A stretch of DNA of 64,000 bases from Lachancea dasiensis (Eukaryota; Ascomycota; Saccharomycetes; Saccharomycetales; Saccharomycetaceae): assembly GCA_900074725.1 (NCBI GenBank), contig LT598459.1:506467-570466 (forward strand), in the 5' to 3' direction. This document shows, piece after piece, positions 46,998 through 55,521 of this stretch. A model generated the notes under the pieces. It made no database searches. It had not been told where the DNA came from and saw only the letters and a program-made list of their open reading frames with translations. The position numbers were made by a program, and so were the translations under genes. Numbering within the stretch: position 1 is the stretch's first letter; every line of letters starts with the position of its first letter.

Positions 46998-49463
46998 ATG
47001 GCACAGTTGAACCAGCGAGTAAAAGTTCGTGGACTCAATGGTACTGTAAGATTTATAGGCGAAACCAAATTTGCACCTGGAGTTTGGTGTGGTATCGAGC
47101 TGGATGATGACCAGGGGAAGAACAATGGGTCTGTTCAAGGTATCAAGTACTTTGAAACCTTAAAGAAAGGTGGACTTTACGGTATTTTTACCAGATTGGA
47201 GGCACTAGGAGGCACTGATAGGAGTGGGCAAGCTGAAGAAGCCAGCCCGACTGACGATGGTGACTTAAGACTACAACAATTGGTAGGTAAGTTGCAAAAG
47301 AAGGTTTACAGCATGCACCTGAAATCAGAAGAGCTCAATGCCCAGATTCAGTGCTCGATTGGACTAGAAGCTGAACTGGAAGCGTGCATTATACAACGGG
47401 AGTCCCTGGTGTTGGAAAATGGTCAATTGCAGATGGACCTCTCGACTCTCGAGGAAACGTACCAGAAACTGTTGGATCGGACTCATGAGCTCCAAGAAGA
47501 GGTTGACCTCCGAAGAAGTATCGATGATGAGGAGTGTGATATCAATGACTCGCCAGATATCTTGCTAAGGCGCAACAGGCTTCTAGAAGCAACTATGATC
47601 AAACTCCAAGCTGCTTTGCGGAGCTCCCAAGAGGTAGGAGAGAGTCTACAAGACGAAAATCAAAATCTGAAGGAGGAAAATGAAATGATTGTGAAGAAAT
47701 TGGGAAATATCTCGCAAGAGCTGGAAAATTGCCGTCGACTGATGGAGAACTTTCATTCACAGCTGGAATCGGAGGTAAAATACGGCCACATTGTCGACAA
47801 GCTAACGCAGGAAAATAGCGACCTTACTGCCCGATTAGAAGATGCAATGGTGGTAGCCGATCAACTAAGGAGTGAGACATTGGTAGCAAAGGATTTGCAG
47901 AGCATCTATGATGACCTGGAGGAAGAATTGTCAGAGCAACTGCGCATTTTACGCGAGGATGCTCTCCGATCCCAACAAACGATTGCCAAACTTAAGTCAG
48001 AAAAAGAGGCGCTTATTGAAAAACTCGAAACCCATGATGAACCATCAGCGATAGAGGAACAAACGCAGCTGACCCAACGTTTAGACGGCTTGCATCTCAA
48101 GTTGCATAGAAACAGCCTAAGGAACAAATTCTTGTCAGAAAGCTTTGGAAACGAGAGCTGTCAAAGTCCTTTACAGGTTGCCAGACAGCTTTCATTTTTA
48201 TCCAATACAATGCGTGAGGAGGTAAAAGAGGATTACGGGCGCTTGCTTCCCGCTGTACTGTACCTCAACTTCGGCTCACATCATCAAGCTTCTATACACC
48301 GTTTAACGTCTAGCGGCCTCCTGAAGGTTTCCAATTATGTAAAGCCCGAGCTGACTAACCTTGAAGCATGGAAGGAAAACATAATAGAGGGCCGCTTTCC
48401 TGAAGAGATCTTGAAGTTCGGAATGAATATTTGGGTCAACGACGAATGCTCTATAGTACAAAAAGATGCCCTGTTGTTATTCAACTTTCTCCACGATGCT
48501 TCCAGTGAACTTCTGAAGGTCAACGAAATATGTGACAAAGTTCGCCGCGACCTAATGTCAATGAGTCAGATATGTATCGAAAAATCAATTGTTACTAAAC
48601 CGGGTGCTGTAAAGCTGATTGAAAACAACGAGGTAAGGGCGATTGTCACTGCATTTTTCGACCAAGTGGTAAGCAAGTGGAATGCCGGAAGCTATCAGTC
48701 CAAAGGTTACGCGTCTATTGACGTGTTTAATTCAAAATTGGTCGAACTTGTTGTGGATGAAGTATCAGTGGATAAAATGTGCCCCCCCGCTTCAGGTGGA
48801 AAAAAGGAATCACTTTCATCAAAGGGAGACGCCTCGTTTAACAAAGAATTGGATGCCTTGGAAAGGACCGAATCCATTCAACTTTCCAAAATCGAAGAAT
48901 TGGAGCTAAAGCTTAAGGTCTACGAAAATAAGATTGAGCGACAGAAGCTACAAGAGCAAACGCTTCTCGAGCTTCGAAAAGAGTTAAACCTAACGAAGCT
49001 AAGAGAAAAATCGCTACAATCCTCCATATCGACCTTAGAAAGCAAGAACAGAAGTCTATCACAAATACTGGAAGATGAACGAATCAAGCATAGCTTCTGG
49101 CTCCCCAGCAGCACATTGCTCAGTTTGACGAGAGAGCTGGAAGGTACGAATTACCTGAGCCTTGTTAGCCATATAAATGATTTGAAGGCAGTGATCGTTA
49201 GGGACACAAAATCTTCGGATGTCTTGAAAGCAAATCCCTGGCTACAACAGCCTATACTCATGGATGATTATCCCTCTAACAGTGAGTTCTTTGCGAATTT
49301 AAATAGAACCCGAAGAAACCTTTTTCATTCCTTGGAGGAAGCCGACATTGCTGCCCTAGGTTTTGAAGCACATTCCAGTAGCACTCTCATTTACCACTGC
49401 AACAAGCTTAGAGAGCGGAAGGTTACAAGTAAATACTTACTTGAGCGCCTGGTGACATCTTAA
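46998..49463 (+). CDS. NIP100: Dynactin p150Glued subunit Nip100
   Basis: The first ATG (46998) gives MAQLNQRVKVRGLNGTVRFI, 821 aa (868 in S. cerevisiae). The N-terminus is a CAP-Gly domain: GVWCGIELDDDQGKNNGSVQ, where the usual GKNDG is GKNNG. Long coiled coils cover about residues 85-385 and again 580-690, flanking a more globular middle. Nip100 is the large dynactin subunit that activates dynein for spindle movement through the bud neck. Position YPL174C. Its stop codon is only 8 bp from that of SPT14. Confidence 0.95.
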   Translation: MAQLNQRVKVRGLNGTVRFIGETKFAPGVWCGIELDDDQGKNNGSVQGIKYFETLKKGGLYGIFTRLEALGGTDRSGQAEEASPTDDGDLRLQQLVGKLQKKVYSMHLKSEELNAQIQCSIGLEAELEACIIQRESLVLENGQLQMDLSTLEETYQKLLDRTHELQEEVDLRRSIDDEECDINDSPDILLRRNRLLEATMIKLQAALRSSQEVGESLQDENQNLKEENEMIVKKLGNISQELENCRRLMENFHSQLESEVKYGHIVDKLTQENSDLTARLEDAMVVADQLRSETLVAKDLQSIYDDLEEELSEQLRILREDALRSQQTIAKLKSEKEALIEKLETHDEPSAIEEQTQLTQRLDGLHLKLHRNSLRNKFLSESFGNESCQSPLQVARQLSFLSNTMREEVKEDYGRLLPAVLYLNFGSHHQASIHRLTSSGLLKVSNYVKPELTNLEAWKENIIEGRFPEEILKFGMNIWVNDECSIVQKDALLLFNFLHDASSELLKVNEICDKVRRDLMSMSQICIEKSIVTKPGAVKLIENNEVRAIVTAFFDQVVSKWNAGSYQSKGYASIDVFNSKLVELVVDEVSVDKMCPPASGGKKESLSSKGDASFNKELDALERTESIQLSKIEELELKLKVYENKIERQKLQEQTLLELRKELNLTKLREKSLQSSISTLESKNRSLSQILEDERIKHSFWLPSSTLLSLTRELEGTNYLSLVSHINDLKAVIVRDTKSSDVLKANPWLQQPILMDDYPSNSEFFANLNRTRRNLFHSLEEADIAALGFEAHSSSTLIYHCNKLRERKVTSKYLLERLVTS

Positions 49464-49471
49464 TTTCGATG

Positions 49472-50864
49472 CTATTCTTTGTTCTGGGGCCACTTTGGGG
49501 CTATGTCAATCATATCTCTTGGGTATATCCATTCCAGTGTTAGGAAGACCATGTATTCTGTGAGAAGGCACAAGATGTAGAGACAGCGGGCCCAGGGACC
49601 GTCTCTTTCGTGGAAGTTCTTCAGGAGTTCCAACCAAGAAAGGTTCTTGGATGGTGACTGATTCAAAAGGCCCCGATAAACTGCCACGGTGCGTTTAGCC
49701 ACATCAATCCAATCGTACATATCGGCAACTTCTTCGTGAAACGAAGAGGTATCGACCTGGCCGTGCTGCACTAGTAAAATTGCCTTTAATGTGGCATTGA
49801 ACAAGCTGGTTACCGACGTCTGCTCCGCGAACACCGTCATGTGCTTTGGCAACACCTCAGGTATGCCGCCAGCCATAGTGCTTACTATGAATAAACCACA
49901 CGATGCCGCTTCTACAAGTACGGTACCGAACGCCTCGGTCAGACTTGCATGTAAGTAGATATCGCCAAGACACATGACGTCTCGCACTTTCTCATGCTGT
50001 ACAGCTCCAAGGAGCTCTACTTTGTCCTGCAGACGGTGGGTTTCTATCATTTGTTGGAAATCAACGAACTTTGGGCCGTCTCCGGCAACCACAAATCTGA
50101 CATTTGACTGCACCGCGCAAATTTTGGGAATCAAATGCGTGAGTAAATCTGCTCCCTTGTTCGGATACAGTCGACTCATCACCACAATAGTGATCGGTCG
50201 GTTAATGTCTCGAGTGCTTCTACGTTCACCCGCTGGCGCAAAGTTCTCGCTCACCACTGCATTTGGAATCACGGAAATCTGCGATGGCTCTAGCTTCGCA
50301 CGGAGAATCATATTCTCTTTACAAGTGTTAGATACACATATGGCACCTCCTACATTGGTCAGTGTGAAACGCAGAAGCTTATTCACCAAGATCGACCCTA
50401 CGGAATCGAATCCGTATAGAGAATGGTCTGTAAACACTGTCTGCAACCCCATTACCGTAGCATGAAGTAGGCTCTCGTGGGCGAGCGTTGACACGCTGAC
50501 GTGAGCGTGGACTATTTGTATTTGTTCTCGAAGCAAAATGTTTCTAACGATTGGGAAGCTGCCGAACACAGTAGGAAGGCTGGTCTCCCTATAAATGACA
50601 ACATAAGGCACGTAGTAAACCTTCAGTCCATTACTGAGGTACCGCACACCAGTTCTGTCACCGTACGAGTGCGTTATGACCACCACTGAGTGGCCCAACT
50701 TGATCAGTTTTTGAGACAAGTGGTAAATGTGGAACTCGACACCGCCCAATTGGGGGTAGAAGAAGTCACAGACCATACTTCAAAGACTCACAGTTAGTCA
50801 CAAGAATCTATCACATCGTTTTCAGTACCTTAAAGAGCATAACATACGCTACATTGTAGGGCAT
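49472..50864 (-). CDS. SPT14: GPI-GlcNAc transferase catalytic subunit Spt14/Gpi3 (spliced)
   Basis: Joined from exon 1 (50848-50864, 17 nt) and exon 2 (49472-50777), 440 aa. Exon 1 encodes MPYNVA with the last codon split, so the protein begins [18 protein letters not shown], as the S. cerevisiae protein begins MGFNIAMLCDFFYP. It is a GT4 glycosyltransferase with [31 protein letters not shown] and the EX7E motif in [16 protein letters not shown]-terminal hydrophobic span (about residues 404-419) anchors it in the ER membrane. It transfers GlcNAc from UDP-GlcNAc to phosphatidylinositol, the first GPI-anchor step. Position YPL175W, intron-containing there too. Confidence 0.95.
50778..50847 (-). 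other. SPT14 spliceosomal intron, 70 nt
   Basis: The 5' splice site is GTATGT (50847-50842), the branch site GACTAAC (50799-50793, branch A at 50794) and the 3' site AAG ending at 50778. Branch A to 3' splice site is 16 nt. The branch site differs from TACTAAC at its first base. Splicing restores the frame exactly (17 + 1306 nt = 441 codons) and recovers the conserved N-terminus. Confidence 0.92.
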
Positions 50865-50990
50865 TTCGGTAAGATGCCCTGTTAGTTGGCCTTTCTTGAC
50901 TAGGCATAATTAATTAACGTTAAATAATTCTTAAGTTTAACCACCTACTACGAACCTCGAATATCATTTAATCCGCAAAAGGGCTTTCAA

Positions 50991-53351
50991 ATGGCACTCT
51001 CTTCCGTCAGATACGCTCCGGTGGGACAGAACGAGCGAGAGCAACCGGCCGATGGTGACAATGTGCCATCTTCTCGAGAGAGCGAGGGTCAACTACCAGC
51101 CAATCCTCCAGAATATGAAGAAGGCGCATCTGATGGACACCTCGCAAGTATAGAACAAATGGAGTTCGAAGAACTAAATGAAATTGATGCCATGGGTAAA
51201 GTAGAACAGTTGAGATATAAATTTAAAAGATACTTGGTCGTCCCGGTCCGCGAACGAATCACCGACCCACTGGCGGTGCTAATGTCGTTGGCTTCCCACA
51301 AGGTGGATTTTTATCTCAACAAGGTGGGAAATCCGCTTATTCTGCGAAGATTTGTATATGTGCTGTTTGTGTCAGTCTTCATTTATTACGTGTCCTCCAG
51401 CGGACTTCTTCCTAATGAAGAGAAGACAGGGACGCGCGGGATGTTTTCAGACCAGACACAGCTGATTTCCTACGCTAAACGAGCTCTGGACCTGTCCAAG
51501 ATGGAGAGTGACTTAGAGTTTATTAGTAGCATAGCGCATGTCGCGGGAACCAAGGGGGACCTAGCGGTATCCCAGTATATCGAGGAGGCGTTTACCAACA
51601 ATGGGCTGCGGCTAGTTGGTGACGCCGCTTTCGCAACTTACCTTAATTACCCTGGAAATGCGACTCTGAACTTGCAGTCATCCGCGGGCCAGAGCTTGCA
51701 GTTGGAGTTGACAGACGAGAATTTCAATCCTCTGAGCGTGAAAGGCGAAGTTAAAGGTGCTAGACTGCTGTATGCCAACTGCGGCTCCTACCAGGACTTT
51801 CAAAAGCTTGCAGATCAAAATCTGATCACCGACAATACAGCTGTAGTTTTGCAGTACGATTCTTATCCTGGAGAACAGGTTATGCGAGCCCAGGAATTCG
51901 GTGTCGAAGCCGTCATATTTATATCTGACGGCTATGGAGAGGACGAGATCGACAGTGTTCAAAGGATATCTGTTCAGAATTTTCGATATAGTATGGGCGA
52001 CCCCCTCACTCCCGGTTGGAGCTCCACGCTTGCTAATCGTCTCGCATTGAGTAAGTCTACCATAATTCCACAGATCCCAACCATACCAATTTCCAGACGG
52101 CAGGCTGAGGCTATTAAACTTTTGTTCTCTGAAGAGCAAGGGGTAAGGTACGAAAACGGATGGTTCAGTGGTGGTCCTGACGAAGTATTGGTGAATTTCT
52201 CGTTGGAACCTACAGAGAGAGCAGAGCATGCACATTGGAGCATTGTTGGGAAAATAGAAGGAAGAGAGCAGAATGATCGGGCCATAATCATCAGTGCGGC
52301 GCGTGACGCAGCATGTACAGGATCTACCTATCCAAATTACGGTACAGCAACGTTGCTGTCACTGGTTCAATTATTTCAACAGACCAAGTACAAATTTGGC
52401 TGGAAGCCATTACGAAACATTTACTTCATATCATATGACGCGTCCCAGTATGGCCATGCGGGTGCTACGGAACTATTAGAGTCAGAAGCCCACAAGATAC
52501 GAGAAGAAATTTACTCAATCCTAGATATAAGCCAGCTGGGTATTGATCCCGATTCCCCACGGCTCGACATTCAATCTCATCCTATGCTGTCCAAGTTTTT
52601 TGAAAACGAGAATTCCAAAATGGGGTTAGAGATCCAGGTTCGTGACATTCAGCAATTTGGTGACTGGAGCGCCTATCTTGCTAACGGCATACCGGCTGCC
52701 ATTTTAGCGTCACCCCACGTCTTGGAGAGAAAATACCCGATTTACTCCTGTAGCGACACTTTTGATAGGCTTTTAGCCAAAGGGGGAGAAGAGTATTGGA
52801 CAAGGACGGCCGACGTTGTTCTATACGTTTTCCAGACAGCTTTGAAGCTTATAGATGAACCTATGGTTCCGTTTGATATTGAGAATTATGTGGCAGCCAT
52901 TGAGCATGCTTTGCAAAATATCCAGCAGAGTGCTGGAAAGCTACAACTGGATTTCAAAAGTTTGACTGAAAGCATTGATGCATGGAAGCAAATTGGGCAA
53001 CGACTTTCTTCGTGGGTACGGGCGTGGAACAACATCGTAATGGTTGAAAATGGAGGGCTCGAGCCTTCGCTACTTTCCGTTAATCGGTGGACTTGGAACA
53101 GAAAAATTGCAAACCTTGAAAAACACCATTGCGCTTCTGCCGGGATTCCAAATCGCCCGTTTTTCAAGAATGTTCTGTTCGGACCGCCATTTAAGAATCA
53201 AATATCACAGGGTTCTTGGACTTTTCCGGGGATAAGGGATGCCATTTTTGATGGTGATCAGGCTCGTGCACAGGATCAAATCGCACTTGCTACTGACCTG
53301 CTGCGCAATTCAGCGGTCTTGATAATGGAAAACGCAGAAAATGTTGACTAA
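50991..53351 (+). CDS. Transferrin-receptor-like membrane protein, Tre1/Tre2 type
   Basis: 786 aa, a single gene corresponding to the S. cerevisiae duplicate pair TRE1 (YPL176C) and TRE2 (YOR256C). A cytosolic N-tail carries a PPEY motif at residues 39-42. One membrane span lies at about 123-137 (FVYVLFVSVFIYYVSSS). A protease-associated domain, an M28 peptidase-like domain and a C-terminal helical dimerisation domain follow. M28 zinc ligands are replaced (AARDAACTGSTYPNYGTA, FISYDASQYG), so it should not be a peptidase. In S. cerevisiae Tre1/2 act with Bsd2 and Rsp5 to send the metal transporter Smf1 to the vacuole. Confidence 0.93.
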   Translation: MALSSVRYAPVGQNEREQPADGDNVPSSRESEGQLPANPPEYEEGASDGHLASIEQMEFEELNEIDAMGKVEQLRYKFKRYLVVPVRERITDPLAVLMSLASHKVDFYLNKVGNPLILRRFVYVLFVSVFIYYVSSSGLLPNEEKTGTRGMFSDQTQLISYAKRALDLSKMESDLEFISSIAHVAGTKGDLAVSQYIEEAFTNNGLRLVGDAAFATYLNYPGNATLNLQSSAGQSLQLELTDENFNPLSVKGEVKGARLLYANCGSYQDFQKLADQNLITDNTAVVLQYDSYPGEQVMRAQEFGVEAVIFISDGYGEDEIDSVQRISVQNFRYSMGDPLTPGWSSTLANRLALSKSTIIPQIPTIPISRRQAEAIKLLFSEEQGVRYENGWFSGGPDEVLVNFSLEPTERAEHAHWSIVGKIEGREQNDRAIIISAARDAACTGSTYPNYGTATLLSLVQLFQQTKYKFGWKPLRNIYFISYDASQYGHAGATELLESEAHKIREEIYSILDISQLGIDPDSPRLDIQSHPMLSKFFENENSKMGLEIQVRDIQQFGDWSAYLANGIPAAILASPHVLERKYPIYSCSDTFDRLLAKGGEEYWTRTADVVLYVFQTALKLIDEPMVPFDIENYVAAIEHALQNIQQSAGKLQLDFKSLTESIDAWKQIGQRLSSWVRAWNNIVMVENGGLEPSLLSVNRWTWNRKIANLEKHHCASAGIPNRPFFKNVLFGPPFKNQISQGSWTFPGIRDAIFDGDQARAQDQIALATDLLRNSAVLIMENAENVD

Positions 53352-53665
53352 GAAACAACATCAACTCCGAAATAAGGACTCTTTGAGGCTTACGAAGGCT
53401 TTATACTATACATATAATAAATACCAGGACTACGCGGATGCAAGGTTTATGCTGCTGAAACCTTGAAGTCATATCATTTTGGACAAGTCCGTCCATGACC
53501 ACTGGTGTTATTACAACTTCGTTTAACTTGATGGTAATCACAATGAACCTTAAAAGCATTTACATAAGTGAAGTCCATTACTTTATCATTAAGTAGCTAG
53601 TCGCTAGTTGAGACTATCCACGCCAGCGAAAACATTCCATTCCATCTATCGACGTGCCAAAAATT
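53352..53665. other. Intergenic, DAP1 promoter
   Basis: 314 bp. It contains TATACTATACATATAATAAATA near 53402-53423, more likely a 3' processing region of the upstream gene. No gene seen. Confidence 0.4.
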
Positions 53666-54118
53666 ATGTCCTTTGTTAAAAACCTGTTGTTTGGAGGTGT
53701 GAAGACGAGTGAGGACCCCACAGGCGTAACAGACAATGGAAACGGGGCCCAAAAAAGCCAAGAGAGTGAGCCTATTGTTGAAGGAAGGTTTTTTCCAAGA
53801 ACACTCTACAAATTTAACGGCCATGATGACGAGAAGATTTTCTTAGCCATAAAGGGCAAGGTCTTCGACTGTACGCAGGGCAGACAGTTTTATGGTCCAA
53901 GCGGACCTTACTCCAACTTCGCAGGTCATGACGCTTCGAGAGGATTGGCTACAAATTCTTTTGATCTTGATGTTTTGAAACACTGGGATCAGCCCATGGA
54001 CGATCTATCTGGTTTAGGAAAGCAGGAGCTGGATGCCTTAGACAGCTGGCTCGAACATTTTCAAAAGAAGTACCCATGCATTGGGACTTTGGTACCAGAG
54101 CCTGGTGTAAATATTTAA
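53666..54118 (+). CDS. DAP1: Heme-binding MAPR protein Dap1
   Basis: ATG 53666 gives [20 protein letters not shown], 150 aa (152 in S. cerevisiae). It has the cytochrome b5-like fold of membrane-associated progesterone receptor proteins: [20 protein letters not shown], then the core [20 protein letters not shown]. The heme ligand is a Tyr rather than the His pair of b5; a conserved Tyr is present in [10 protein letters not shown]. Dap1 binds and supports the P450 Erg11 in sterol synthesis and gives resistance to DNA methylation damage. Position YPL170W. Confidence 0.97.
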   Translation: MSFVKNLLFGGVKTSEDPTGVTDNGNGAQKSQESEPIVEGRFFPRTLYKFNGHDDEKIFLAIKGKVFDCTQGRQFYGPSGPYSNFAGHDASRGLATNSFDLDVLKHWDQPMDDLSGLGKQELDALDSWLEHFQKKYPCIGTLVPEPGVNI

Positions 54119-54182
54119 ATTGGCGTTTCGGAAGGACATTAGAATTTAGCTAGTTTGTATTTATTTGAGAAACATCCAAGAA

Positions 54183-55193
54183 TTATTGAGCGATACTGCT
54201 CGTCGTGGCGATACGCAGCGTTCGAGTTGCGCCTGGTGATACTGTTTCCAACTTTTGCAACATTCGACTGTAGTTGTTCAAAGCACTTCCAGCCAGACGG
54301 GAAGCTTCCAAAAAAGCGCCGGCTTTCTTTCGTAGTGTTTGCGCACTAGGGTCGACCTTAGCATAGTGGCCGTCATTGGGAGTTTTGACACAGCTCATAA
54401 TGATTATATCAGGCTGATCTAACAGACATATGCGAGGTACATATTCGCTGGCTTTCCAATGAAGCTCCTCGAGTGTGCTTTTACACTTTCGCTTGAACAA
54501 GGCCACATATCCTGGGCCCTGGCCTTGTTCGCTTACCAGGGGTCGCTGCACCTCATGCATAGCATTATGTGCTGCCATTAATGAGGGAATTTCATCCAAT
54601 CTTACACTGTGCTCCGGGTCGAATTCCAAAAACTGAGGTTGCTGAATTCGCGAATGATCGATAGGAATACACACTGTTTTGACCACATTGTGTCGTTCAA
54701 AATTGAACTTCACGTCAGCATATTTTGCAGCCTGTTTTCTTATAGTCCGACAACTCCGGAAACAGTCGTCTTCCTGGAAACCTTGTCTTTGGGCCTGAAA
54801 CTCCAGCATACCAGGATTGTACTTCCGCAAACGATAGCGTCTGCGGCTTATCCAGAACCTCGAAAGAATATTCTTTTGCAGAATTTTGACCCGTGGTGAT
54901 CGCCCATACCCATTAGGAAACGACGCGATCAACAATGGCTTGCGCTTTGCGGTAGGCGACTCGGGACCTGAATCCAAATCCACATAATCGTCTATAACCA
55001 AAGGTGTAGTAATATTTTTAAAATTGGCCCGTTTCTGCCGCGATGTCCGTGTATTCCTTCGGTGCAGTTGATGTAAGTGGTGGAGGTTGTGCTTCTTTCG
55101 CACCTTTCGAAAAGAGACAATTTGATACATTTGTCCAAACTTCCGGCGCAAAAAGCGGGTCCTGGATTTTCTAGGTGTTGGAACAGCCCTCAT
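54183..55193 (-). CDS. Candidate Osw1 (outer spore wall protein)
   Basis: 336 aa, no domain recognised. The first 60 residues are very basic and His-rich (RFLRRKFGQM, KKHNLHHLHQLHRRNTRTS). Then come an acidic patch, a long Arg-rich central part and a Ser/Ala-rich end. On gene order it lies between the TRE gene and SEC63 on the opposite strand, exactly where S. cerevisiae has OSW1 (YOR255W, 278 aa, sporulation-specific). A CACAAAA core of a mid-sporulation element lies 73 bp upstream. I cannot confirm the name by sequence; the family would be fast-evolving. Confidence 0.7.
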   Translation of the reverse strand: MRAVPTPRKSRTRFLRRKFGQMYQIVSFRKVRKKHNLHHLHQLHRRNTRTSRQKRANFKNITTPLVIDDYVDLDSGPESPTAKRKPLLIASFPNGYGRSPRVKILQKNILSRFWISRRRYRLRKYNPGMLEFQAQRQGFQEDDCFRSCRTIRKQAAKYADVKFNFERHNVVKTVCIPIDHSRIQQPQFLEFDPEHSVRLDEIPSLMAAHNAMHEVQRPLVSEQGQGPGYVALFKRKCKSTLEELHWKASEYVPRICLLDQPDIIIMSCVKTPNDGHYAKVDPSAQTLRKKAGAFLEASRLAGSALNNYSRMLQKLETVSPGATRTLRIATTSSIAQ

Positions 55194-55521
55194 TAGATTT
55201 AATTGGTAGCACGATTGACGCGGAGGTTTTCGAGCATATATTCTTTACAACAGGAAGTTCCTGCGTTTTGTGTTTTTTTAAATAAATCTGTCGTCCCCAT
55301 CGATGTACGCAATACGGACGCTCAAGTGGCACTCAGTCGATTACAGTTCGGGGAAAAATTAAGAGAACTAGAATCAAGCCGTAGTTAGCCAGAAAAATGT
55401 TCATCTGAACAATGAAATGACGTGTATTCTTTTATTGGATTGGTTAACTTAGTAGAGATTTAATGTGGGGAAGATAAAATCAGAACTTCTTATCTTCATG
55501 CATAAGCTTTTGAGTTCTCTA
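55194..55521. other. Intergenic, promoter of the OSW1 candidate
   Basis: 328 bp between two minus-strand genes. It contains TTTTGTG (CACAAAA on the coding strand) at 55266-55272, the core of an Ndt80 mid-sporulation element; the flanking G of the full consensus is missing, and such cores are common by chance. Confidence 0.35.
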
